Below, one piece after another: positions 1 through 4,947 of a stretch of 9,351 bases of DNA (positions are counted from its first letter, which is position 1; the number at the start of each line of letters is the position of its first letter). The notes under the pieces were generated by a model that did not search any database, was not told where the DNA came from, and saw only the letters and a list, made by a program, of their open reading frames with translations. Both the position numbers and the translations under genes were made by a program. Source of the DNA: a bacterium (GTDB lineage: Bacteria; Krumholzibacteriota; Krumholzibacteriia; LZORAL124-64-63). Location of the stretch: assembly GCA_030635025.1 (NCBI GenBank), contig DAOVZQ010000061.1, positions 1 through 9,351 on the forward strand. The letters run 5' to 3'.

Positions 1-1383
1 ACCGACGAGGATCTGGTGCTGGCTCTGACCGGCAATCTGTCCCTGCAGGGAACCGCCGCGGCGCCCCAACTCCATGGTGGCTTCGGAGCAACCGTCACCG
101 GCGACGATCAATTGGCCGATCTGACGCTCATTGCCGAACTGGGCACCGCCCCCGGTCGTGTCGATGCGGCCTTCCATCTCGACCGCGGCGAACGGCGTCT
201 CGCGACCGGACAGGCGATGTTGCCGGTCTCGATGTCGCTGGACCCGCCCGCTTTCGTCCCGTCGACCACCGATTCCTTCGCGATCGGGTTCGCCACCGAG
301 CGCCTGGATCTGTCCGAGTTTGCCGACTACATGCCCCCGGCGCTCGGTATGGACGGGGTCTTCGAGGCCGCGATCGATCTGCGCGGCGTTGGCACGGACG
401 CCACCATCGACGGCGGTCTGGACGCACCGCGTCTGCGCCTGGAACTGGACGACGGCACCTGGGTGGAGTTCGGCGGCGAGATCGATCTGGGCGGTACGAC
501 ACGACGGCCGTCCGTGGTCGGTGGCCTGGTGATCGAGGGCGGCGTGATCGTCATTCCCGACGTGCCGCCCCTGCTGTTGCCCGCCGAAGGGGAGGCGCTT
601 CTGCTGACCCATCCGCAGGGCGTATCAGTCGACTCGACATTGGTCGCTCCGGTCGCCGAACCCCTGGAAATGGACCTGACCCTGGACCTGTCCTGTCCCG
701 GCAATTTCTGGCTGCGTGGACGCGGCCTGGCCATCGAACTGGTCGGCGATCTGCAGGTCACCCAGCAGGGTGCGGAGCCGGCGGTGGTCGGCGAGTTGCA
801 GGCCGCGCGAGGCACGCTCAAGTTCATGGGCCGCCAGTTCGAGGTCGAACGGGGCGTGGTCTCGTTCTACGGCGATCTGGAAAGCGATCCCCAGCTCGAC
901 CTCGAATTACGTTCGACCATCGAGGGCACCACCTACCGCATCGGCGTGATGGGCTGGGCGCTGGCGCCTGAGTTGACGCTCTCGTCCGACCCGGAGATGA
1001 CCGAGGGCGACATCATTGCTTCGCTGCTCTTCGGCAAACCCCTGGACGAACTGGACAGCGGCCAGGAAAACCTTCTCATGGAGCGCACCGCCCAGATCCT
1101 GGCGTCGCTGGGCTCCACCGAATTGACCGACCGCTTGTCGACGGCCCTGGGCGCGGACCTGATCTCCTACAACCAGGCCGCCAACGAGGACGAATCCAGC
1201 AGCCTCATGGTCGGCAAGTACCTCAGCCCCAAGCTGCTGATCAAGTACGAGCAGATGTTGGACCGACGGAACGCCTATTTCGTGCGGCTCGACTACACGC
1301 TGAACCGGTTTTTCCGTCTGGAGACGTCGGTGGGGCAGGGGACCGAGTCGGGTGTGGAGTTGAAGTGGGCGCGGGACTACTGA
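1..1383 (+). CDS. TamB-like translocation/assembly module protein (DUF490 family), C-terminal part, 5' end outside window
   Basis: The reading frame is open from base 1, so this is the last 460 residues of a longer protein; TamB proteins usually exceed 1000 residues. The family spans the periplasm from an inner-membrane anchor to the outer membrane, working with an Omp85-type partner in outer-membrane protein insertion or lipid transport. The visible part is repetitive beta-rich sequence with typical TamB C-terminal signatures: GTLKFMGRQFEVERG followed by VSFYGDLESDP, then GDIIASLLFGKPLDEL, then a final block from LMVGKYLSPKLLIKYEQ to the C-terminal aromatic-ending strand ELKWARDY. No partner Omp85/TamA gene is in the window; it could lie upstream of the left edge. 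The next gene begins about 85 bases downstream. The family call is by motif recognition and is fairly sure; the exact function in this organism is inferred. Confidence 0.85.
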   Translation, partial: TDEDLVLALTGNLSLQGTAAAPQLHGGFGATVTGDDQLADLTLIAELGTAPGRVDAAFHLDRGERRLATGQAMLPVSMSLDPPAFVPSTTDSFAIGFATERLDLSEFADYMPPALGMDGVFEAAIDLRGVGTDATIDGGLDAPRLRLELDDGTWVEFGGEIDLGGTTRRPSVVGGLVIEGGVIVIPDVPPLLLPAEGEALLLTHPQGVSVDSTLVAPVAEPLEMDLTLDLSCPGNFWLRGRGLAIELVGDLQVTQQGAEPAVVGELQAARGTLKFMGRQFEVERGVVSFYGDLESDPQLDLELRSTIEGTTYRIGVMGWALAPELTLSSDPEMTEGDIIASLLFGKPLDELDSGQENLLMERTAQILASLGSTELTDRLSTALGADLISYNQAANEDESSSLMVGKYLSPKLLIKYEQMLDRRNAYFVRLDYTLNRFFRLETSVGQGTESGVELKWARDY

Positions 1384-1430
1384 TACACCTGCAGAATCTG
1401 ATTCATATGGGAATGTGTCCCCGTTTAGGT

Positions 1431-1436
1431 TAGAAT
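1431..1436 (+). promoter_or_regulatory. possible -10 box of the secreted-protein gene
   Basis: TAGAAT matches the sigma70 -10 consensus at five of six bases and lies 31 bases before the start codon at 1468. No convincing -35 box is found at 16-18 bases upstream (the sequence there is TGGGAA), so this is a weak call. Confidence 0.25.
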
Positions 1437-1467
1437 GTGATTTGTGGATTTCATTAAAGGGGGGACC

Positions 1468-1920
1468 ATGAAGCGCCAGATGATTCTGCTGTCTCTTGTC
1501 GTGATTATACTGCCGATTCTATCCCTCGGAGCCGTCCCCCTGGGCGAACCCTTCACCCTGGGTGTCGGCGAAATCGTCGAGGTCGGCGGGGGCGGGCTCG
1601 TAATCGGATTCAACAGTATCCCTGCGGATTCCCGCTGTCCCATGGAAGCCTTTTGCGTTTGGGAGGGGAACGCCGAGGCCGCGCTTTGGCTCTCCCTGCC
1701 CATCGGCAACGTGGAATATTTCTCCCTGCACACCACGCTCGATCCCCAGGTACACGTCCACGATATTTTCCGCGTCGAGCTGTTGTGGGTGGCGCCCTAT
1801 CCCACCGTCGGCGTCCCCATTCCGCCTGCAGCGTACGAGGTGATGCTGGCCGTGGTCCAAATAGACGTAACCGAAAACGAGGATACGACCTGGAGCACAG
1901 TGAAAAGCCTCTATCGCTGA
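1468..1920 (+). CDS. small secreted protein of unknown function with RCP..CVWEGNA motif
   Basis: This 150-residue protein starts at ATG 1468, preceded by a purine-rich Shine-Dalgarno stretch (AAAGGGGGG at 1456-1464). An upstream GTG in frame at 1444 would lie before that site and is rejected. The N-terminus has a basic start (MKRQ) and a long hydrophobic stretch to about residue 21 (LLSLVVIILPILSLGA), a clear Sec signal peptide; cleavage near residues 21-22 is inferred, and there is no lipobox cysteine. The mature part is about 128 residues, mostly beta-like. It carries DSRCP at 54-58 and CVWEGNA at 63-69; the two cysteines (57, 63) may form a disulfide. Similar RCP...C.W.G.A motifs recur in short exported hypothetical proteins, but I know no assigned function. 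No promoter or terminator is clearly visible, so co-transcription with the TamB gene is possible. Confidence 0.75.
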   Translation: MKRQMILLSLVVIILPILSLGAVPLGEPFTLGVGEIVEVGGGGLVIGFNSIPADSRCPMEAFCVWEGNAEAALWLSLPIGNVEYFSLHTTLDPQVHVHDIFRVELLWVAPYPTVGVPIPPAAYEVMLAVVQIDVTENEDTTWSTVKSLYR

Positions 1921-1932
1921 ATTAGAAATTGA

Positions 1933-1961
1933 TTGCACTTGGGCGCGGGGTCGGTTATTCT
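1933..1961 (+). promoter_or_regulatory. candidate sigma70-type promoter of RRM gene 1
   Basis: TTGCAC (1933-1938), a 17-base spacer, and TATTCT (1956-1961). Each box is only a partial consensus match. The second RRM gene has the same arrangement at the equivalent place (TTGCGC, 17 bases, TACCTT), which supports it. Transcription would start near 1968, giving a leader of about 177 bases. Confidence 0.45.
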
Positions 1962-1967
1962 ATTCGC

Positions 1968-2144
1968 GCAAATGATAATGACTATTGAATCTCAGGCTTT
2001 TCAAGTCCCGATCAATTTCATGTCATTGCGGCCCCTCGCGAAAGCGTCGCAGGGGTGTTTGAGGCATGACGGTCCGTCGGAACTAGCTGATGCCCCCGAA
2101 TGCCTGAGTTTGCCGGAAAGCCGGCAAGAAGTGAGTTTGTGGAA
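1968..2144 (+). promoter_or_regulatory. structured 5' leader of RRM gene 1 (putative cis-regulatory RNA)
   Basis: The leader can fold into three stem-loops, all conserved in the second RRM gene. SL1 (2031-2056): CCCCT pairs with AGGGG and GCG with CGC, with one bulged C and a 7-base loop. SL2 (2062-2105): AGGCAT pairs with ATGCCT around an inner helix, 2071-2080 with 2087-2094, loop AACTAG. SL3 (2109-2128): TGCCGG pairs with CCGGCA, loop AAAG, ending just before the ribosome-binding region. Between copies the inner SL2 helix changes U2077-A2090 to C-G, G2079.U2088 to G-C and U2073.G2092 to U-A; SL1's closing G.U becomes A-U. These compensatory changes support a real RNA structure. The length resembles bacterial cold-shock gene leaders; the role (temperature sensing or autoregulation by the RRM protein) is inferred. 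Transcript ends are not known. Confidence 0.65.
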
Positions 2145-2417
2145 ATGAAGAAGATCTACGTCGGAAACCTGCCCTTCACTGCGACCGAAGACGAAGTGCG
2201 CGAACTGTTCGCAGCGCACGGCGAGGTCACCTCGGTTGCCCTGATCAACGACCGCGACACCGGTCGGCCCCGTGGTTTCGGTTTCGTCGAGATGGACGAC
2301 ACCGCTGCTACCGCCGCCATCAACGCCCTCAATGGTACCAACATGGGCGGTCGCGACCTCAACGTGAACGAGGCGCGTGAGCGGCCCCGGCGCGACAATC
2401 GCAACTCGGGTTGGTAA
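2145..2417 (+). CDS. single-RRM RNA-binding protein, copy 1
   Basis: This 90-residue protein is almost entirely one RNA recognition motif. RNP2 is IYVGNL (residues 4-9) and RNP1 is RGFGFVEM (43-50), with the RNA-stacking aromatics Tyr5, Phe45 and Phe47 all present. A short basic, Arg/Asn-rich tail (ARERPRRDNRNSGW) follows. Bacterial single-RRM proteins of this type bind single-stranded RNA in the cytoplasm; in cyanobacteria several are cold-induced. The start is ATG 2145, where homology to copy 2 begins in full; in-frame upstream codons fall in the structured leader. The ribosome-binding site is weak (AAGAAGTGAG, directly after leader stem SL3), weaker than in copy 2. A terminator follows, so the gene is probably monocistronic. 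The copy 2 protein differs at about ten positions, mostly conservative. The general call is firm; the RNA targets are unknown. Confidence 0.93.
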   Translation: MKKIYVGNLPFTATEDEVRELFAAHGEVTSVALINDRDTGRPRGFGFVEMDDTAATAAINALNGTNMGGRDLNVNEARERPRRDNRNSGW

Positions 2418-2423
2418 ACCGAC

Positions 2424-2441
2424 ACGGATGAATCTGTCCGT
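2424..2441 (+). promoter_or_regulatory. short conserved 3' UTR hairpin, copy 1
   Basis: ACGGAT (2424-2429) pairs with GTCCGT (2436-2441), with one U.G pair. Copy 2 has CGGAC pairing with GTCCG at 2985-3000, turning the U.G into C-G. It lies between the stop codon and the terminator; its role is unknown. Confidence 0.4.
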
Positions 2442-2448
2442 AAAGTTG

Positions 2449-2484
2449 GACCCCGCTTCTTCGGAGGCGGGGTCTTCTTTTTTT
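2449..2484 (+). terminator. intrinsic terminator of RRM gene 1
   Basis: An 11-bp stem, GACCCCGCTTC pairing with GAGGCGGGGTC (one U.G pair), closes a UUCG tetraloop and is followed by a T-rich tract (2475-2484). This is a strong Rho-independent terminator. Confidence 0.93.
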
Positions 2485-2500
2485 ACGATCCCGAATTAAC

Positions 2501-2529
2501 TTGCGCTTTTCCTTTAGCCCGCCTACCTT
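2501..2529 (+). promoter_or_regulatory. candidate sigma70-type promoter of RRM gene 2
   Basis: TTGCGC (2501-2506), 17-base spacer, TACCTT (2524-2529). It sits at the position equivalent to the copy 1 promoter and just after the copy 1 terminator. The match to consensus is modest; conserved spacing is the main support. Transcription would start near 2536. Confidence 0.4.
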
Positions 2530-2535
2530 GACCGC

Positions 2536-2708
2536 GCATTGACAATGATTATTGAATCTTCGATTGTTCATCGATCCAAGCCCAATTTCATTTCATTGCA
2601 ACCCCTCGCGAGTGTCGCAGGGGTATTCGAGGCATGAAGGTCCGCCGGAACAAGCCGGTACCCCCGAATGCCTGTGTTTGCCGGAGACCCGGCAAGAGGT
2701 GTATTAGA
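2536..2708 (+). promoter_or_regulatory. structured 5' leader of RRM gene 2 (putative cis-regulatory RNA)
   Basis: Same three stem-loops as copy 1. SL1 is at 2601-2624 (loop AGTGT). SL2 is at 2630-2673 with an inner helix of GGT/ACC and GCCGG/CCGGT, loop AACAAG at 2649-2654. SL3 is at 2677-2696 (TGCCGG pairs with CCGGCA, loop AGAC). SL3 extends by U-A and U.G pairs into the AAGAGG Shine-Dalgarno (2694-2699), so folding could partly mask the ribosome-binding site. Loops differ from copy 1 while stems are kept. A regulatory role is inferred. Confidence 0.65.
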
Positions 2709-2978
2709 ATGAAGAAGATCTACGTTGGAAACCTGCCTTTCACCGCCACCGAAGACGAAGTGCGCGACCTTTTTGGTGCGCATGGTGAGGTCCACTCCGT
2801 GGCCCTGATCAACGACCGTGACACGGGTCGCCCCCGTGGCTTCGGTTTCGTCGAGATGGATGACGCCGCATGTGCCGCCGCCATTAGTGCCCTCAACGGC
2901 ACCAACATGGGTGGCCGCGACCTCAACGTGAACGAGGCCCGTGACAAGCCCCGTCGCGACAGCGGTTCCGGCTGGTAG
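2709..2978 (+). CDS. single-RRM RNA-binding protein, copy 2
   Basis: This 89-residue paralogue of the preceding gene has RNP2 IYVGNL (4-9) and RNP1 RGFGFVEM (43-50) intact and a basic tail (ARDKPRRDSGSGW). ATG 2709 is chosen because it follows a good Shine-Dalgarno (AAGAGG, 2694-2699, nine bases upstream) and aligns with the copy 1 start; an ATG at 2634 lies inside leader stem SL2 and is rejected. Relative to copy 1, changes include E20D, A23G, T29H and N60S, all outside the RNP motifs. The better ribosome-binding site suggests stronger translation than copy 1, unless SL3 masks it. Such proteins bind single-stranded RNA and may act as RNA chaperones. The gene has its own promoter and terminator. 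Family certain, targets unknown. Confidence 0.93.
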   Translation: MKKIYVGNLPFTATEDEVRDLFGAHGEVHSVALINDRDTGRPRGFGFVEMDDAACAAAISALNGTNMGGRDLNVNEARDKPRRDSGSGW

Positions 2979-2984
2979 CCGACT

Positions 2985-3000
2985 CGGACGATATTGTCCG
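2985..3000 (+). promoter_or_regulatory. short conserved 3' UTR hairpin, copy 2
   Basis: CGGAC (2985-2989) pairs with GTCCG (2996-3000), loop GATATT. It is the counterpart of 2424-2441, with the loop changed and the stem kept. Confidence 0.4.
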
Positions 3001-3007
3001 TAAAATT

Positions 3008-3043
3008 AGCCCCCGCCTCTTCGGAGGTGGGGGCTTTTTTTTT
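3008..3043 (+). terminator. intrinsic terminator of RRM gene 2
   Basis: A 12-bp stem (AGCCCCCGCCTC pairing with GAGGTGGGGGCT) closes a UUCG tetraloop and is followed by nine T residues. The helix could also slow the convergent - strand transcript, but the T tract on that side (AATTTTA) is weak. Confidence 0.94.
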
Positions 3044-3054
3044 ACACGTGTAAA
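3041..3054. promoter_or_regulatory. perfect 14-bp palindrome (possible operator)
   Basis: TTTACACGTGTAAA is a perfect inverted repeat. It overlaps the T tract of the RRM 2 terminator and lies 14 bases from the stop codon of the convergent helix-turn-helix gene. A dimeric DNA-binding protein could use it; no function is shown. Confidence 0.35.
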
Positions 3055-3068
3055 TGACGGTCTGGCCG

Positions 3069-3377
3069 TTAATCCTCCCGGCTTTCCAGCCTCTTCTTCG
3101 CCGCTCGCTGCAAATCCAACAGCGTCTCGGGCTGATCCACGCCCAGCCGCATGGTCTCCGCCTCGACCAGGTCTTTCTGGGGTGTCGGCTTATCTTCCGG
3201 TCTCCATTCGCTGCGCACCAGAGCCTTGACCTGTTCGCGATCAAAACGCCACTGGCCGCCGATCTGTGAGCCGGGCATCTCGCCGCGCTTGACCATGCGT
3301 TGTATCGTTCTCTCAGAAACCTGTAGAAGTTCGGCTGCTTGCTGGAGGGTTAGGATTTCAGGGTAGTCGCTCTGCAT
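3069..3377 (-). CDS. small helix-turn-helix DNA-binding protein, excisionase/MerR-like
   Basis: This 102-residue protein starts at ATG 3375-3377, six bases after a strong GGAGGTG Shine-Dalgarno. An in-frame GTG at 3384-3386 is part of that Shine-Dalgarno and is rejected. Residues about 7-53 form a winged helix-turn-helix of the excisionase (HTH_17) type: ILTLQQAAELLQVSERTIQR holds the two helices and GSQIGGQWRFDREQVKALV the wing and following helix. Roughly 50 further polar residues follow with no recognised ligand or catalytic domain; the end (LLDLQRAAKKRLE) may be a short helix for dimerisation. These domains occur in phage excisionases and in small chromosomal regulators. No integrase or att site is seen here, so a regulator is more likely. 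It lies downstream of the 39-residue membrane protein on the same strand, probably co-transcribed (90-base gap). Confidence 0.85.
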   Translation of the reverse strand: MQSDYPEILTLQQAAELLQVSERTIQRMVKRGEMPGSQIGGQWRFDREQVKALVRSEWRPEDKPTPQKDLVEAETMRLGVDQPETLLDLQRAAKKRLESRED

Positions 3378-3419
3378 TATAGTCACCTCCGGCTAGGGTA
3401 TCGTGGGCCTCACCTGCTA

Positions 3420-3452
3420 GCGGGACTGGCGCGATGGTCGCTGAAGTCCCGC
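3420..3452 (-). promoter_or_regulatory. intercistronic symmetric hairpin
   Basis: GCGGGACT (3420-3427) pairs with AGTCCCGC (3445-3452), and inside it GCGA (3431-3434) pairs with TCGC (3438-3441), loop TGG. The two helices are separated by a symmetric 3x3 internal loop. There is no T tract on the transcribed strand, so it is not an obvious terminator. It may stabilise or process the mRNA between the two cistrons. Confidence 0.5.
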
Positions 3453-3467
3453 CGTGATATGGCGAGA

Positions 3468-3587
3468 CTACTCATTCTTCTTTTTGTAGACATCCACGAA
3501 CCAGAGCACGCCAACTCCCATGAAAAACAACCCCAAGCCACCCATGAGATAGAACAACATCTGAACTGCTGTAAGAGCCTGTTCCAT
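3468..3587 (-). CDS. 39-residue single-pass membrane protein, unknown function
   Basis: The start ATG (3585-3587) follows a strong GGAGGGTGAC Shine-Dalgarno five bases away; an in-frame ATG four codons upstream abuts that site and is less likely. The protein starts MEQALTAVQMLFYLMGGLG, continues LFFMGVGVLWFVDV, and ends YKKKNE. About residues 8-33 are hydrophobic and glycine-rich, enough for one transmembrane helix. The acidic N-terminus and lysine-rich C-terminus predict N-outside, C-cytoplasmic topology by the positive-inside rule. No cysteine or catalytic motif is present. It is the first gene after the strongest promoter of the window and is followed by the helix-turn-helix gene. It might be an accessory subunit of a membrane complex or a small regulatory membrane protein; I recognise no family. 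Start, stop, Shine-Dalgarno and composition together make it a credible gene. Confidence 0.75.
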   Translation of the reverse strand: MEQALTAVQMLFYLMGGLGLFFMGVGVLWFVDVYKKKNE

Positions 3588-3630
3588 GTCACCCTCCATT
3601 TCGTTGTGAGTTTGTGAACCAACTAAACGT

Positions 3631-3644
3631 CTGTCAGCTGATAG
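3631..3644. promoter_or_regulatory. imperfect 14-bp inverted repeat in the leader
   Basis: CTGTCAGCTGATAG is palindromic except for one G/T pair, centred on AGCT. It lies about 70 bases downstream of the predicted start of the - strand transcript, so it could be an operator, perhaps for the helix-turn-helix product. This is speculative. Confidence 0.2.
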
Positions 3645-3648
3645 CCTT

Positions 3649-3705
3649 GAGCAGGGTCGTGTTTATTAATCCTGGGAGATCGTCGAGAACACTTGGGCCC
3701 TGCTC
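3649..3705 (-). promoter_or_regulatory. long hairpin at the 5' end of the small-protein mRNA
   Basis: GAGCAGGG (3649-3656) pairs perfectly with CCCTGCTC (3698-3705), and GTGTT (3659-3663) with AACAC, giving about 13 pairs with an internal loop and a wide apical loop. On the - strand transcript it begins roughly five bases after the predicted start site. 5' hairpins of this kind often protect mRNA or act as regulatory leaders; no terminator-type T run follows. Confidence 0.45.
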
Positions 3706-3716
3706 TGCCTGACTTC

Positions 3717-3745
3717 ATAATAGAACGAAAGTCCGTAATTGTCAA
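3717..3745 (-). promoter_or_regulatory. strong sigma70-type promoter for the small membrane protein / HTH operon
   Basis: On the - strand TTGACA (3740-3745, perfect consensus) and TATTAT (3717-3722, five of six) are separated by exactly 17 bases. Transcription would start near 3710 and give a leader of about 120 bases before ATG 3587. The -35 box lies about 28 bases after the stop codon of the upstream DAO-family gene. Confidence 0.8.
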
Positions 3746-3773
3746 TATATGTCTTGCTGTGTCGTCCTGTGTC

Positions 3774-4946
3774 CTATTTGAGCGCCTCCGTCTTCGCCGC
3801 CCAGAAATCCCGATCAAACCGGAAGCAGGCGTGCACCTCGTCGGGCAGCGTCGATGTCCCGTCCACTATCAGCGACGTGACGTTCTTGGCCACGCCCGGC
3901 CCCATCATGAAGCCCTGTCCGCACATGCCCACCGCCAACATCAGCCCGTCGACACCTTTGACGCGATCGATGATGGGCACGCCGTCGGGGGTCATGGGAT
4001 AACAGCCGCGCCACACGCGGCGGATCAGCAGGTTCTTCAGGCGCGGGATCAGAGAGATCATGCGGTTGGCCAGGATCGGCAAAAACTCCGACAGAGACTC
4101 GCGATTGGTGCCCGGGAAGAGCTCGCGCGGTGTGTAGCAGAAGATGATCTGGCCCTCGTGGTTCTGCCCGAAGTAGAAGTTGGCCGTTTTGCCCTCGGGG
4201 CCGGGGCGGAGGTCCACGACCAGGGGTTTGAGGAAAGGTTCGACCGGGGCGCTGATGCCCGCCTCGTGCACGTCGGGTACCACGGGGATTTCCAGGCCGA
4301 GCAGGACGCCGTGTTCGGCGGCGTCGGCGCCGGTGGCCAGGATCGTTTCGCCGGCGTGGTAGTCGCCCTGACCGGTTTTCACGCCGATGACCTTGGCGCC
4401 GTCGCGCAGGTAGCCCGTTACGCGTTCGTTGAATCTGTATTCGGCGCCGTTGTTCTGGGCCTCGCGCTGGAAGGCGACCGGCGCCAGCAGGGGGGAGACC
4501 TGGCCGTCTATAGGGCTGTAGGTGCCGCCGCGCAGGTTCTCGCGGATGATGCCGGGGCAGAGGTCGGCTACGCGATCGGCATCGACCCAGTCGATTTCCA
4601 GGCCGTGCGACTTCTGGATGGGGAGGATGCCCTTGAGCACACCCTCGATCTGATCGTCGAAGACGGGGAAGCAGTAGCCGCCCGGTTTCCAGCCCACGCT
4701 GAAACCGTACTCGTCTTCCCAGTTGGTGAAGATCTTGAGGCTCTCGCCGCAGGTCATGATCTTGCCGGGGTCCGAGTGGGTGGCGCGCACGCCGCCGATG
4801 GCGGCCTTGTTGTCGCCCTGGCCCGCGGCGGGACGTCGTTCCAGAACCAGCACTTTCAGGCCGGCCTGGGACAGGAAGCAGGCGGTGGGGTTGCCGACGC
4901 TGCCGGCGCCCACGACGATCGCGTCGTATGTCTTGTCAGCGGCCAC
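3774..4946 (-). CDS. DAO-family FAD-dependent amine/amino-acid dehydrogenase subunit (HcnC / sarcosine-proline dehydrogenase beta-like)
   Basis: This is a 390-residue protein starting at GTG 4944-4946, one base after the stop of the preceding gene. Its Shine-Dalgarno (GGAGG, nine bases upstream) lies inside that gene's end. The N-terminus carries the FAD-binding Rossmann motif DAIVVGAGSVG (residues 8-18) with an acidic strand end (LVLERRP, 33-39). Later family features are GGVRATHSD (51-59), ILATGADAA (202-210), YPMTPDGVPIID (326-337) and the C-terminal FAD contact region VGMCGQGFMMGPGVAK (339-354). The length is normal for glycine oxidase, sarcosine oxidase beta, HcnC or dye-linked L-proline dehydrogenase beta. 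These oxidise the C-N bond of an amino acid or secondary amine, reducing FAD. There is no signal peptide, so it should be cytoplasmic. It is the last gene of the redox operon and the probable catalytic subunit. The substrate (glycine, sarcosine, proline, or an opine-like compound) cannot be told from sequence alone. Confidence 0.85.
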   Translation of the reverse strand: MAADKTYDAIVVGAGSVGNPTACFLSQAGLKVLVLERRPAAGQGDNKAAIGGVRATHSDPGKIMTCGESLKIFTNWEDEYGFSVGWKPGGYCFPVFDDQIEGVLKGILPIQKSHGLEIDWVDADRVADLCPGIIRENLRGGTYSPIDGQVSPLLAPVAFQREAQNNGAEYRFNERVTGYLRDGAKVIGVKTGQGDYHAGETILATGADAAEHGVLLGLEIPVVPDVHEAGISAPVEPFLKPLVVDLRPGPEGKTANFYFGQNHEGQIIFCYTPRELFPGTNRESLSEFLPILANRMISLIPRLKNLLIRRVWRGCYPMTPDGVPIIDRVKGVDGLMLAVGMCGQGFMMGPGVAKNVTSLIVDGTSTLPDEVHACFRFDRDFWAAKTEALK

Positions 4947-4947
4947 T

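Larger units (their letters stand above)
1933..2484 (+). repeat. tandem duplicated transcription unit, copy 1
   Basis: The segment from promoter to terminator around RRM gene 1 aligns along its length with 2501-3043. Shared elements are the promoter spacing, TATTGAATCT (1983 and 2550), CAATTTCAT.TCATTGC (2013 and 2583), three leader stem-loops, the coding region, a short 3' hairpin and a UUCG terminator. Start codons lie 564 bases apart. Drift is greatest in single-stranded parts and loops. Confidence 0.85.
2501..3043 (+). repeat. tandem duplicated transcription unit, copy 2
   Basis: Second copy of the RRM transcription unit, aligned with 1933-2484 from promoter to terminator. Since it has its own promoter, leader and terminator, the two copies can be expressed independently. 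Confidence 0.85.

Noticed and set aside
1409..1421. Small hairpin (GGGA, loop, TCCC) after the TamB gene as a terminator
   Set aside because: Only four pairs and no T run; too weak to call.
3069..3377. Phage excisionase marking a mobile element
   Set aside because: The HTH type fits, but no integrase, att repeats, transposase or other phage genes are nearby.
3410..3622. 70-codon - strand frame overlapping the small membrane protein
   Set aside because: It is in a different frame from the Shine-Dalgarno-led 39-residue frame and has Cys/Trp/Ser-rich sequence without features.
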